A stretch of DNA of 48,971 nt from positions 1-48,971 of the IMG/VR virus record IMGVR_UViG_3300008464_000001; one strand, 5' to 3'. The notes below the pieces were generated by a model, which saw only the letters and a program-made list of their open reading frames with translations, searched no databases and was not told the DNA's origin. The first letter of the stretch is position 1, and each line of letters begins with the position of its first letter. A program made the translations under genes and the position numbers. The stretch comes from a virus. This document shows, one piece after another, positions 32,901 through 41,369 of this stretch.

Positions 32901-34999
32901 ACAAAGAAAAAATACAACTACTAGCAAAACTTCACAGAGAAGGTAAGTTAAACCCCGAGCAAACACAACGTTTCGTTACGGGGCTAAAAGCTTATAAAGA
33001 AAAAGTTACGCCTAAGTATTCTCAAACACCGCACCCTGACATGGGAACGTTTAATAAAGATAGGTATACACTTACTAACTTCTTATCGAACTCTGGAAAA
33101 GTAGAAGACTACAGAAGTAAAGATAACCCGCACCTTAGATTTAGTAAAAACGAAGACGGTCAAATTTTTGCGAATACTGAAGGTTCTAATAAATTTCATT
33201 CAATTGACCCCGACGGTTCGGAAGGTATAGATTTAGGTGAAGTGGGAGATTGGGGCGATGATATTGCAAAAACAGTTTCCGGTATTGGTGGCGGAATTCT
33301 TGGTGCGCTAGGTGGTGCCGCCGCCGGTACAGCAACATTACCCGTTGTTGGAACAGTTGGTGGTGCAGGAGTTGGTGCAGTAGCAGGAAACGCGGCGGGC
33401 GAGTCGTTATTCGAAGGTGCTAGACAATGGGCCGGTGGTGAGTTAGGAATTCCCAACAACACTGAAAACGTTGGTTCTGATATGGCGAAAGACGCTGCAC
33501 TCAATATGGCCATTCCAGTTGCCGGTAAGTATGTAGGTAAAGCAGCAAAAGCCGCAGCACCATACTTTGCTAAACCAGTAAAGGCACTTAAAGATAAGTT
33601 GTTAGACTATCAGTCTAAATTAATTCCTGATTTTAATAAATATATTTCCGACGTTGATGACGACGTAATTGATGCCTATTCAGACAGTTCTAGTTTTAGA
33701 AAAGGTCTTCGTAATATTGACGCCGGTACAGCAAAAGATACTGAAAACTTACTTACCGATAAGATTGCACAAGCACAAAAAGGTGTTTCTAACGGTCGAA
33801 AAGAAAAACTTTGGAAAGAAGGAATTGAACCGCACAGAAAGAACATGAAACCTGTTAACATGACTAAAGTTAGAGGTGTTTATGATGATGCAATTGGCGA
33901 ACTTCAAAACAAATTTGATACTGACTCTTTAATTGTTCAAGCAAGGAAAGAAGCCGACGAACTTCGAAAAGCTGCAAATACACCCGACATTGCCGGTATG
34001 TCTAACCAAGGGCGCAAGTCACTCTTAAAACAAGCCGACGAAATAGAAGAGGCCGCAGTAAAGCAAGTTAACGGCGATCAAGGTTGGCTAGATGACATTG
34101 ATTTAATAAAAAAACAAAGGGCCAAGGCACTCGGTTCTGGAAATGCAGACATGGTTGACGGCGACAAGGCGTTTGGGATTTCAAAAGATTTGTATGGAAT
34201 TGGAAGGGCTAATAAAGACGTTATGAAAAGTGATGCAATACAAGCTTTGACAGACCAACAAAAAACAGACGCCGCACTAAGAGCTAGAAAAGCAGGGGCA
34301 GCATTAAAAGAAGCTCTTATGGACTCAGTAGAGGACAAGGAAGGTTACCAACAAGCTAACGATGCATACTCAACAATGATGAAATCGTTCGACAAAACGA
34401 AAACACAAACAACACAAACGCTTAAGAACCCTAAAAGTCTGCGCAGTAGATTGAAAGAATTTACACGACCTTCCGACGACGAGGGAGTGAACATGGCACA
34501 AAAGGCCGCGTTTGAAGACATTGAAAAATATGCAGAACTCGGTGGTGAAAATTTAGACTTCAAAGGCTTTGATAAAGTTCTTCGTGGTGCTAAACAGTTA
34601 GGCCCTAACTCTGCCTACGCCGACAAGATTGGTTCGCCAATTGCTAACAAGCTTGCAAATGCCGTCGCAACGGGTGGTTTTTTATTAACTCGCTCTTTTC
34701 CTGCTACTAAAACAATTGGTGGTGTAGCAAAGAGTGTTGCCAGTAAAAGAGGTGGTGGTGCTGCGGTTAGAAAATCTTTAGATAGGTTGGCAGCAAAGCA
34801 AAGAAATAAAAGTTTATACAGTAAAGCAATTGACAAGAACTTTGAAAAGGTTGGCGACAATATTGACAGTATATTTAACCCATTTAGGGACATGAACCCC
34901 GCATTGATGCCTAACACGCCAAATGGAATAGGTGGACTAATGTCGACAATTCCACGTAAAGATAGAATACTCTACAACTTGTACAATGATGACCAATAA
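32897..34999 (+). CDS. Large ejection protein with a glycine-zipper membrane segment
   Basis: A 700-aa protein. After a 110-residue head comes a Gly/Ala-rich hydrophobic hairpin (residues 125-175: IGGGILGALGGAAAG ... VGGAGVGAVAGNAAG) typical of glycine-zipper inserts in ejected proteins. The following 500 residues are long charged helices. It likely inserts in the inner membrane during DNA entry. Last gene of the structural block. Confidence 0.7.
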   Translation: MNKEKIQLLAKLHREGKLNPEQTQRFVTGLKAYKEKVTPKYSQTPHPDMGTFNKDRYTLTNFLSNSGKVEDYRSKDNPHLRFSKNEDGQIFANTEGSNKFHSIDPDGSEGIDLGEVGDWGDDIAKTVSGIGGGILGALGGAAAGTATLPVVGTVGGAGVGAVAGNAAGESLFEGARQWAGGELGIPNNTENVGSDMAKDAALNMAIPVAGKYVGKAAKAAAPYFAKPVKALKDKLLDYQSKLIPDFNKYISDVDDDVIDAYSDSSSFRKGLRNIDAGTAKDTENLLTDKIAQAQKGVSNGRKEKLWKEGIEPHRKNMKPVNMTKVRGVYDDAIGELQNKFDTDSLIVQARKEADELRKAANTPDIAGMSNQGRKSLLKQADEIEEAAVKQVNGDQGWLDDIDLIKKQRAKALGSGNADMVDGDKAFGISKDLYGIGRANKDVMKSDAIQALTDQQKTDAALRARKAGAALKEALMDSVEDKEGYQQANDAYSTMMKSFDKTKTQTTQTLKNPKSLRSRLKEFTRPSDDEGVNMAQKAAFEDIEKYAELGGENLDFKGFDKVLRGAKQLGPNSAYADKIGSPIANKLANAVATGGFLLTRSFPATKTIGGVAKSVASKRGGGAAVRKSLDRLAAKQRNKSLYSKAIDKNFEKVGDNIDSIFNPFRDMNPALMPNTPNGIGGLMSTIPRKDRILYNLYNDDQ

Positions 35000-35000
35000 G

Positions 35001-35034
35001 AAAAAGCCCTCTATTACAGGGGGCCTATTTTTTT
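35001..35034. terminator. Bidirectional intrinsic terminator between convergent operons
   Basis: GCCCTCT and AGGGGGC pair around a short loop, with a T-run on the plus side and an A-run upstream (a T-run on the minus strand). It separates the plus-strand structural operon from the minus-strand operon whose last stop lies inside it. Confidence 0.8.
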
Positions 35035-35340
35035 AAGTTTCTTTAATTGTTTTATGATTTTTTTCTTTTTGTTTTTGTACCACCATGGCACTTTTGCGAC
35101 AGCAAGAATGTTTGCTAACTCAGTAATCTTTGAATAATGCGTTGACACGTAGTTATTAAATTCCGGTTCATGACAAAATATTTTAACTCCGCTCTCTTCG
35201 TTATGTATTGCTTCCGTTTTATAGTTGCTTGTCCAAAAGTCGGGCGAGAAATTAACAGGTTTGCCACCACAACTAGTTAGACCTAAACTGGTCGTTAATA
35301 GCACGAGCAGCATTATGTTTGTTCTTATCTTTAATAGCAT
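35014..35340 (-). CDS. Predicted lipoprotein
   Basis: A 108-aa protein from the ATG at 35340, which has an AAAAAGG ribosome site; a longer GTG frame upstream is less likely. A hydrophobic signal (NIMLLVLLTTSLGLTSC) ends in a lipobox with Cys24, followed by a 60-residue soluble part and a Lys-rich tail. Its start lies inside the preceding gene in another frame, an arrangement like Rz/Rz1 spanin genes. Confidence 0.65.
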   Translation of the reverse strand: MLLKIRTNIMLLVLLTTSLGLTSCGGKPVNFSPDFWTSNYKTEAIHNEESGVKIFCHEPEFNNYVSTHYSKITELANILAVAKVPWWYKNKKKKIIKQLKKLKKIGPL

Positions 35341-35455
35341 TCTTAATCGCCTTTTTACGTTTACCGGCTTTATATTTCTCTTTAATAATTTCAAGAATTT
35401 CACCCATTATCATTGAAAGTGCTTTAAGACCGATTTTTGTTAATAGTGCTTGCAT
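35273..35455 (-). CDS. Small basic amphipathic protein overlapping the lipoprotein gene
   Basis: A 60-aa protein from ATG 35455 behind TTTGGAG. The N-terminal helix is hydrophobic and amphipathic (ALLTKIGLKALSMIMGEILEIIKE), the C-terminal half strongly basic. The last 68 bases overlap the lipoprotein gene in a different frame. Could be the inner-membrane partner of a two-gene spanin, or a small membrane-active protein. Confidence 0.55.
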   Translation of the reverse strand: MQALLTKIGLKALSMIMGEILEIIKEKYKAGKRKKAIKNAIKDKNKHNAARAINDQFRSN

Positions 35456-35463
35456 AATTACTC

Positions 35464-35488
35464 CAAAAAAAAGGGCCGTAGCCCTCTT
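35464..35488 (-). terminator. Intrinsic terminator inside the minus-strand lysis cluster
   Basis: AGGGC-TACG-GCCCT followed by eight T on the minus strand. It lies between the 61-aa gene (35491) and the 60-aa gene (35455), whose GGAG ribosome site is directly after the T-run. It would attenuate expression of the two downstream genes. Confidence 0.75.
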
Positions 35489-35490
35489 AA

Positions 35491-35676
35491 TTACTTGTTC
35501 TTTCTTGCTTTGTAGGCGTCATACGCTTCGTCTGGAATTTCAGCAATATCAATTTCCACTGCCAACGAAATCTTCGCTACGGGTTCACCGTCTTTGTTTG
35601 TGTCGATTTCTTTTGCAAACTCAACGATTACTTTACCGTTTTCAAATCTTACAATTTTCTTTTCTTCTTCACCCAT
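35491..35676 (-). CDS. Unknown 61-aa acidic protein
   Basis: A short acidic/basic protein (MGEEEKK...) behind AAAAAAGGAC, first gene after the minus-strand class B promoter. Alternating strands in residues 8-45 suggest a small beta fold. Function unknown. Confidence 0.55.
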   Translation of the reverse strand: MGEEEKKIVRFENGKVIVEFAKEIDTNKDGEPVAKISLAVEIDIAEIPDEAYDAYKARKNK

Positions 35677-35716
35677 TCTAATGTCCTTTTTTAAGGTTAA
35701 TATTTGTTAGAATGTC

Positions 35717-35746
35717 ATTTGACGTGGGCATAATTTAACGTGTCAC
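35717..35746 (-). promoter_or_regulatory. Class B promoter for the minus-strand lipoprotein cluster
   Basis: On the minus strand: GTGACA, an 18-nt spacer ending in ATGCCCACG, then TCAAAT. The 13 bases from CGTTAAAT to the block are nearly identical to the HNH promoter. It lies in the 73-bp gap after the helicase gene and drives genes 35676-35014. Confidence 0.65.
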
Positions 35747-35749
35747 CAA

Positions 35750-37288
35750 CTATTTTTTATGCCATGAGTTGATTACTTCACAGGCGGCAGAACCTTTGTG
35801 CATCTTTCGAACTCTTCCCTTATATGCCCATGGAACATCTTTAACATGTTTGCCTTTATAGTTCCCGTCTTGAAATATAAATTTGTCGTCACCTTTGGGG
35901 TTTATGTACTTGCCCGACAGAGACGATATAACGGCATTTGCTTCGTTCATTGTAAGTTTACCAACAACGTCACCACCTAAATGTGTGTCGAGTATACGGC
36001 GTTGTTTTACAGTTACAGGCCCGTCATTCTTCCATGGTTTTGCGTTTGCTAGTCCACGGATTAATTGCCCTGTAAAACGACTTGGAAACTTGTTTGTATT
36101 AAGCAACCGTTCTAAACTCTTCATGTTCATTTTCGCCGCTAACCTACAAGCCTTACGCACTTCTTTCGAGTGATGATATTCGGGTGTGTCGGTAACGTCG
36201 TTTTCTTCTAACCATTCAACAAGTTCTTCAAAGTCTTGGCACTCTTCTTTCTTTTTTGGTTTAATAACTTTGTCGTGCATGTTTTCGATTTCACCCGACT
36301 CAATAGACGGCGTGTCACCAATGTAATAAATGTTTGCGTGTGTCTTGCCTTCGTATGGCCTAAGCGCACGACCGGTACGTTGAATGTATGCAATAACTGA
36401 TTTTGTGTTGAACATGAAAATTGAACTACATATAGGTGCATCGAAACCGGCGGTAAGAACATCAACACTTACAAGAACTTGTATTTCACCCGCTTCGTAC
36501 TGTTTGAATACTTCGTCCCGTTGCTTTTCGCCCATTTCATCGGTAACAGCCCATGCAACTATGCCGTGTTTATTGAAAACGTCGGTCATTAACTTGCACT
36601 CTTCTTTCGATTTCATAAAGACAATACTGTTCTTACCGGCCTCGTGTTCTTGGTACAATTTTAGGACTATCGAACATTTAACGGCACTGTCTGCTACGTC
36701 GGACTTAATTTGCTTAAGAACCGGTTTAACTAAGTAACCTTGCTCAATGAGTTCTTGCATGGAAATTTGATAAGCAACCTTGTCGTAAAAACCACTGGCC
36801 AAACGTTTGTTCTTAAAAGGCGTTGCAGTGAAGTCTATAACTTGTGCTTGTTCAAACATTCTAAAAACATTCTCATAAGAACTAGAAAAACGACGGTGCG
36901 ATTCATCGACGATTATATAACGTGGCTTTTTGCCCGAAGTGAAAACGTAGTCAAGCATCTTGTCTTCGTTCGTACTCGATTGCACGGTACTTATAATTAC
37001 TTGGTCACTTGATTTCGGTCTTACTTGCGCCTGTAATACACCCGTTGCAATGTTGGAAAATTGTTCAAACTTCTTTCTTGTCTGAACAGTTAACAGTGAA
37101 AGGTGAGAGAGAATTAAAATACATTCGTCGTCTTTAAGTGTAGGCAAAAGACGTTTACATATTTCGACCATGCAAATTGTTTTACCACTTCCTGTACTGG
37201 CAACAACTAAAATATTCCTATGGCCCTCGTTGATTGCAATGATTGTCTGGTCAACTAGTTCTTGTTGGTATGGTCTTAACTTAAGCAC
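35750..37288 (-). CDS. Superfamily 2 DNA helicase
   Basis: A 512-aa protein starting at GTG 37288, chosen for GTGAGG six bases upstream. SF2 motifs in order: RPYQQ (Q-type motif), ASTGSGKT (Walker A), VDESHRRF (DEAH-like box), FTATPF (motif III), and QRTGRALRP (motif VI). It is the DEAD-like class related to type I restriction and UvsW-like helicases. Likely the replicative or recombination helicase, working with the primase encoded upstream in the same operon. Confidence 0.9.
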   Translation of the reverse strand: MLKLRPYQQELVDQTIIAINEGHRNILVVASTGSGKTICMVEICKRLLPTLKDDECILILSHLSLLTVQTRKKFEQFSNIATGVLQAQVRPKSSDQVIISTVQSSTNEDKMLDYVFTSGKKPRYIIVDESHRRFSSSYENVFRMFEQAQVIDFTATPFKNKRLASGFYDKVAYQISMQELIEQGYLVKPVLKQIKSDVADSAVKCSIVLKLYQEHEAGKNSIVFMKSKEECKLMTDVFNKHGIVAWAVTDEMGEKQRDEVFKQYEAGEIQVLVSVDVLTAGFDAPICSSIFMFNTKSVIAYIQRTGRALRPYEGKTHANIYYIGDTPSIESGEIENMHDKVIKPKKKEECQDFEELVEWLEENDVTDTPEYHHSKEVRKACRLAAKMNMKSLERLLNTNKFPSRFTGQLIRGLANAKPWKNDGPVTVKQRRILDTHLGGDVVGKLTMNEANAVISSLSGKYINPKGDDKFIFQDGNYKGKHVKDVPWAYKGRVRKMHKGSAACEVINSWHKK

Positions 37289-37592
37289 AATCAACCTCAC
37301 TTTGTAGGTGTTGCTTCTTATTAAACCTTCGCAAATCACCAACCAAGTCTTCAATTTCTATTTCACTTGGATTAAACTTAAGAACTTCACCGGTTTCTCT
37401 GTCTACCAATCTAACGTTACCGTTCATTCTTTCGATAAAACGTAAACCGTTTCTCTTAGCTTGGCACTTGTCAGTGTATGAATGAGGACTAATGCAACTT
37501 ATCTTGTTTGACGACAATGAAAACTTCCAAACATAACCATTTCTTTCTTCATCAAAATCAACAATTAGACGCCTTATGAGTTTATTGTGCAT
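37281..37592 (-). CDS. Unknown 103-aa protein, DUF1508/YegP-like pattern
   Basis: Started at 37592 behind GGGGG. The middle (WKFSLSSNKISCISPHSYTDKCQAKRNGLRFIERMNG) resembles the small YegP repeat (strand, 'ISphSYtsk' and helix). It overlaps the helicase start by 8 bases. The role of YegP-like proteins is not established. Confidence 0.5.
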   Translation of the reverse strand: MHNKLIRRLIVDFDEERNGYVWKFSLSSNKISCISPHSYTDKCQAKRNGLRFIERMNGNVRLVDRETGEVLKFNPSEIEIEDLVGDLRRFNKKQHLQSEVDCA

Positions 37593-37914
37593 GACTGCCC
37601 CCATTTAAAAGACGCGCTAAATCAGTAAGCCTTAAAACTGCCATAGGTTCTTGCTTGTCACCCTTTGTTATGAGTAATGCAATTCGCCCAACAACCTTTG
37701 GTACTTCGAATATTTTTGTAATTGGTACGTATGCTTTGTATCTTTTACATTGAACATCGAATGAACCAGTTTCAACTAAGTCAATCCCTTGACCGCCGGT
37801 TTGTGTTTCGGTTAAGTTTCTTTTCGCTTCTTTGTAACCTAAGTGATCTTTAAAGAAATTTGCGCACCATCTTTCGAATGAATGACCTTTTGTTCTGCTT
37901 CTTGCACCTGACAT
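37582..37914 (-). CDS. PD-(D/E)XK nuclease, Holliday-junction-resolvase-like
   Basis: A 110-aa protein with an N-terminal KGHSFERWCANFF helix (Glu), then GGQGIDLVETGSFDVQCKRYK: Asp and QxK arranged as in small phage/Hjc-like nucleases. It would resolve recombination or replication intermediates. It lies between primase and helicase genes. Confidence 0.75.
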   Translation of the reverse strand: MSGARSRTKGHSFERWCANFFKDHLGYKEAKRNLTETQTGGQGIDLVETGSFDVQCKRYKAYVPITKIFEVPKVVGRIALLITKGDKQEPMAVLRLTDLARLLNGGSHAQ

Positions 37915-38108
37915 TGTTTTCTCCGTCTCTTCAACTCGGCGTTTATTAGTCGCTTATTGGTTGAAAATTGTTTTCCATGAGGGCCTTTACTTTTGCCTTC
38001 CGACTGAAACCATTTGTCAGTGTTTACGAACAGCGCACATAATTGACTTACGTTAAGCGTTTGTACTGATTCTTTTGTTAATGGTTCTCTGTTTAAGCAA
38101 GTGTTCAA
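37839..38108 (-). CDS. Unknown 89-aa protein
   Basis: Starts at TTG in a 4-base overlap (TTGA) with the primase stop and overlaps the next gene by 76 bases. Basic C-terminus (KRLINAELKRRRKQ). The long overlap makes its reality less sure. Confidence 0.45.
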   Translation of the reverse strand: MNTCLNREPLTKESVQTLNVSQLCALFVNTDKWFQSEGKSKGPHGKQFSTNKRLINAELKRRRKQCQVQEAEQKVIHSKDGAQISLKIT

Positions 38109-39079
38109 AGTTCCAACTCTTCTTCGTTAAACGGGCAAGTTTCGCAACAATACGCTTGGAGAATGTGGTTATTTTCACAACCGAAAAAAGACGGTCTACG
38201 ATATACACTAGAGAAAACTCGGTTCACATGAACTTGGTCATCGTTAAAATGATCTTGGTTGAACATGATTGCGATTGCGTCTTCCTTTTGATAACCCTTA
38301 TTATTAAACCAACGTGCAAGCGTAGTAATGGTTTCATTCCATTCGCCGTTAAGTGGTTCATTCGTAATAATCTCTCTTATACAGTTAGGTACAAAAGACG
38401 ATTCGGTGTTGTCATTAGTGTTTCGGTACTCGTTCTTTTCTCTCTCTTCACGTATTTCTGCATTCACCCGATGAATGATTGTGTGCAAGAAACGGATTAA
38501 GCTTGAGGTGTCTTTTTTTTGTGAAGCAATTCTTTCTGGTTGACTTTTATTTGAAACAGACCGTATATAGTCCATACCTAATCTTAACTCGTCCAAAGTT
38601 ATCTTAGTTTTATAAAGGCCAGACTTCGCATGATAAGAACCGTCGCATCTTAATAAGTGCCTTGCTGCATAAACTTGTTTGTCTAAAAACTCACTCTTTG
38701 ACATTGTTTCGAAAAACATTTTAGAAATACGGTGCGGGTGCGTGTGACCTACAGTTAGCGGTATCATAATATGAAAGCCACGGTTTCCAGAAAAGTAAAT
38801 CTCCGGCAATAACCCAAATTCAGTTTCAATTATCTCCGCTAAATTAATAACGTCTCGTTCGCACCCAACACCGTCAAAATCTGCGTAAAGTGGTGAGCTA
38901 ACAGTGTTGCCGTTAATATCATAAGCTTGCAAACTCGCGTGTGTTTCGATTGGTTGACCCTTGCAATTAGAGGACACTAATTTTGCATTGATTAACTTAA
39001 TCGTATTTTCATTAAGAAGTTTTTGGCCTCTCATGAATTTTTCACTATGAATTTGGTAAGCGTAGTAACGGCAACTCAT
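38105..39079 (-). CDS. Archaeo-eukaryotic-type primase (AEP)
   Basis: A 324-aa protein. The AEP active site is visible as YADFDG (Asp67, Asp69), followed by YFSGNRGFHIMIP (His103), the SGNRGFH motif of the class, and LRCDGSYHAKSGLYKTKI near residue 145. The C-terminus has CCETCPF, a partial zinc site. It would prime phage DNA replication with the SF2 helicase. Phage AEPs of this size usually sit next to a Sak4-like recombinase, as here. Confidence 0.85.
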   Translation of the reverse strand: MSCRYYAYQIHSEKFMRGQKLLNENTIKLINAKLVSSNCKGQPIETHASLQAYDINGNTVSSPLYADFDGVGCERDVINLAEIIETEFGLLPEIYFSGNRGFHIMIPLTVGHTHPHRISKMFFETMSKSEFLDKQVYAARHLLRCDGSYHAKSGLYKTKITLDELRLGMDYIRSVSNKSQPERIASQKKDTSSLIRFLHTIIHRVNAEIREEREKNEYRNTNDNTESSFVPNCIREIITNEPLNGEWNETITTLARWFNNKGYQKEDAIAIMFNQDHFNDDQVHVNRVFSSVYRRPSFFGCENNHILQAYCCETCPFNEEELEL

Positions 39080-39083
39080 GTTC

Positions 39084-39599
39084 CTATAGACCTATGTTGT
39101 TTGTTTGTTCTTCGTTATGCGTAACCATATTTCTATAGTCTTGTTTTACTTCGCCACTCTTTTTAGTGAATGGTTTTGCCGCGACGAACTCAATCTTTCT
39201 GCCAATTGCAATTTCTTCCGTTGCTTTACCACCAAGAATCTCTTCACGTGACCAAATAGAAAGAATGAACATTTTCCACTCAACTTGCTTCGCCTTGTTT
39301 ACTTCGAAGTTTGAAGTCTTCGGGTCAAATACAAAGTACTCAATTAATTTGTCTGCATGTTCGCCAGTTTCAACTTTTAAATCGACGCCTAAACCTTTTT
39401 CGTTCTTGCGACAATCTGTAATAGTTGCAACTACTTTTTCGTTAACGTTAAACATAATCGGTTCTGGTATTGCCAAGTCGTCTTCTGTGAAGTCGTCAAA
39501 CAATGAGTCGTTGCCCATTAGAATGTCACCACCAATTACTGGTTCACTTTGTGTTAGAGGCGATTCACCTAAAATTGCTTGTTCCGTTGCGTTGTCCAT
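39084..39599 (-). CDS. OB-fold/SSB-like protein (DUF669-type)
   Basis: A 171-aa protein with an acidic N-terminus and a central beta-rich part (VATITDCRKNEKGLGVDLKVETGEH...), typical of the DUF669-like single-strand-binding proteins that accompany Sak4. Good ribosome site AAGGAGAG. Function inferred from context and fold pattern. Confidence 0.6.
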   Translation of the reverse strand: MDNATEQAILGESPLTQSEPVIGGDILMGNDSLFDDFTEDDLAIPEPIMFNVNEKVVATITDCRKNEKGLGVDLKVETGEHADKLIEYFVFDPKTSNFEVNKAKQVEWKMFILSIWSREEILGGKATEEIAIGRKIEFVAAKPFTKKSGEVKQDYRNMVTHNEEQTNNIGL

Positions 39600-39613
39600 G
39601 TTCTCTCCTTGAG

Positions 39614-39823
39614 TTATGAAATTATTTCGTTAATCTTTTTAATCGAGGCGTTTGCATTCATTCGTACTTTTTTAATCTTGTCGTTCTTATCGAGTAGCAG
39701 ATTAATATCGTCTTCGTTCATGGCCGTAGCAACTTCCGAGTCTTCGACAATCTTAGTTAACTTCGTTTTTGCCTTGGTAAAAATTCCAAGTGCATTGTTT
39801 AATCTGTTTTCGAGCGTAAACAT
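39614..39823 (-). CDS. Unknown 69-aa helical protein
   Basis: A Lys/Asn/Ile-rich helical protein in TAATG overlap with the recombinase gene. Heptad-like spacing suggests a coiled coil. No motif recognised. Confidence 0.5.
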   Translation of the reverse strand: MFTLENRLNNALGIFTKAKTKLTKIVEDSEVATAMNEDDINLLLDKNDKIKKVRMNANASIKKINEIIS

Positions 39824-40554
39824 TAAGCCACCATGTCCTTTTCGATTGCATCATAAGTCGCCTTCATATTTGCAATGTCGATAATGTAGTTTTTAGTTAT
39901 TAACGGAAGCCTTGAACCGGCTTGAATTCTTTCACTTGGTACGAATGTTAAAACAGGCGTTGCTTGTTTCTTCGTTTGTGGAGCAATGAAACCGATAACG
40001 TCACACTTACCATTTAAGAACTTATAAATTCCCTTTGGCATTTCTGGCGTGATTACGTCTTTCGTTACAACACCGCTTGATTCTTCGGTAACGTCTTTCG
40101 TTTTTGCGTGAGTAATAAATGTAAGTGGTAAGATTGCGAATAAGTGGTTAACAACGCGCTTGAATTCTTTCGTTAGTAATCCGTAACCGGCACCATGAGA
40201 TTTATAGTCACCAATTTCATCAACGCCAACTTGCTTGCAAATGTAATCAGTACAAAATTCACCTAAGTCTGAAACGAGGTCAATGCAAATACATGAATAG
40301 TTTTCTTTAACTTCTTTTTCGTTCTTCTTGATATACAGAACTAAGTTAATGAATTCTTGCCAGTTGTTGACACGTTCTGCGAATACACCGAGCTCATGGT
40401 GACCGTCTTCGGTAGCAATGAATAATGGTTCTAATTTTCCGACCTTTTGATGCGCGGCCAGTGTTGTTTTACCCGTCTTTGGATAAGAGAAAATGATCTT
40501 GTGCAATTCTGCAAAGTTCTTCTTTTTCTCGCTTCGTGCGAACTTGAGCGTCAT
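39823..40554 (-). CDS. Sak4-like RecA-fold ATPase (recombinase)
   Basis: A 243-aa protein with Walker A YPKTGKTT near residue 25, a Walker-B-like ICIDLVSDL near residue 90 and a following THAKTK sensor-like segment. Size and neighbours (AEP primase, OB-fold protein, helicase) match Sak4-type single-strand-annealing ATPases. It starts behind GGGGAG at the head of the minus-strand replication operon. Confidence 0.8.
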   Translation of the reverse strand: MTLKFARSEKKKNFAELHKIIFSYPKTGKTTLAAHQKVGKLEPLFIATEDGHHELGVFAERVNNWQEFINLVLYIKKNEKEVKENYSCICIDLVSDLGEFCTDYICKQVGVDEIGDYKSHGAGYGLLTKEFKRVVNHLFAILPLTFITHAKTKDVTEESSGVVTKDVITPEMPKGIYKFLNGKCDVIGFIAPQTKKQATPVLTFVPSERIQAGSRLPLITKNYIIDIANMKATYDAIEKDMVA

Positions 40555-40591
40555 GCGTAACTCCCCAAAATGTCATTAGAAATCTGTATTT

Positions 40592-40660
40592 CCAGACATG
40601 GGGCGTAATTAACTTGACAATAAAAAGAGAATTGCTAAGATAACGGCGTCCCATGTCTGG
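40592..40660. promoter_or_regulatory. 11-bp inverted pair framing a promoter
   Basis: CCAGACATGGG (40592-40602) and CCCATGTCTGG (40650-40660) are exact reverse complements, 47 bases apart. They lie before the -35 and just past the -10 of the promoter at 40614, and each is itself close to palindromic. This is the geometry of a paired operator, and it separates the leftward replication operon from the rightward small RNA. Confidence 0.6.
40614..40641 (+). promoter_or_regulatory. Sigma70-like promoter of a small RNA
   Basis: TTGACA (40614-40619), a 16-base spacer, TAAGAT (40636-40641). No class A or B block. It points rightward into a region without a gene and is followed 76-81 bases later by a terminator T-run. 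Confidence 0.65.
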
Positions 40661-40722
40661 GGCAACTACACCCTTATTACTAGTTTCGAGCTGCAATTCT
40701 TTGCTAGTAGTAGGGGTTTTTT
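40648..40722 (+). ncRNA. Predicted ~75-nt small RNA with intrinsic terminator
   Basis: Begins about 7 bases after a sigma70-like -10 and ends in a stem CCCTTATTACTAG / CTAGTAGTAGGGG (with wobble pairs) and six T (40717-40722). It contains no usable reading frame. The 5' end carries CCCATGTCTGG, also present in the leader of the divergent Sak4-like mRNA, so a titration or base-pairing role in that operon is possible. Confidence 0.6.
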
Positions 40723-41369
40723 AAATGTCTAACTTTCATTCGTGTGCGTAGTGTGTGTTTGTGTGAAAGGAAACTTATATGTGTAACTTTTACATGGCAA
40801 CGAAAAAAGCAATTGTTCCAAAATAAACTTCATGTTTTCCTAGTATTTCGGCAAGTTATCTTATTATTTTATTTAGCTTCGTAGTGACTGTGTCTGTAAG
40901 TTGTTGAATTTATTCGTCGAGTTACCTTCGATTAGTAACCATAATCTAGACCTTAATGCAACCTTAAGATTTAACCTAAAAGCCGTTGAATAGTTCCGTT
41001 TCGTGATTACAGTGTGTTATGAGTGGATATGATGAAGTTGTGTCAAGCGTTTTCTTTGTCTGGAAGTGACTGTAATGAGGCGATAATTAAAAATAATTAA
41101 AATAGTTCTTGACTCGGGAAAATCTGCCCACGTCTACTGTTTTGGGGGACGGGAGACAAGTGCGAAGCGCGCAGTCGAACGAGGGGGTTTGTTGCAACTT
41201 TAAACGACATTAGGAGTTTGGAGTGCATAACAAACGATTAGGTTAACCGCTAGGTTATTGCCGTAAAGAGATACGACGGACAAGAACTATAAATGGTTGG
41301 ATAACGTTACCGTAAATGTAAAGCGTCGAAGCGATGGCGTAACCGCCATGTTAAACACCGTAATTTCGC
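40723..41369. other. Non-coding 650-bp region between replication and recombinase operons
   Basis: No convincing gene. It holds an orphan class B promoter (41109), an AT-rich middle (40850-41000), a G-rich run after 41140, and a perfect hairpin ATGGCG-TAAC-CGCCAT (41334-41349) that could end the minus-strand recombinase mRNA. An origin or a site for the adjacent recombinase would fit, but no iteron or core site is clear. Confidence 0.5.
41109..41138 (+). promoter_or_regulatory. Class B promoter without a downstream gene
   Basis: TTGACT (41109-41114), an 18-nt spacer with CTGCCCAC (41124-41131), then TCTACT (41133-41138). It points into 230 bp with no reading frame and then into the antisense strand of the 41370-42646 genes. 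Confidence 0.5.

Noticed and set aside
33196-33513. 105-aa minus-strand frame rich in Ala and Pro
   Set aside because: It is the antisense shadow of the Gly/Ala-rich ejection protein segment.
36384-36737. 117-aa plus-strand frame
   Set aside because: It is antisense to conserved helicase motifs and has no start signal.
38075-38500. 141-aa plus-strand frame
   Set aside because: It lies opposite the primase gene, without a ribosome site, and its composition reflects antisense coding.
40779-40826. 15-codon frame behind AAGGAAAC in the non-coding region
   Set aside because: The ribosome site is good but the peptide is too short to judge and no promoter is clear; left out of the gene list.
41150-41369. 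Small gene downstream of the orphan class B promoter
   Set aside because: All frames stop within ten codons of any start.
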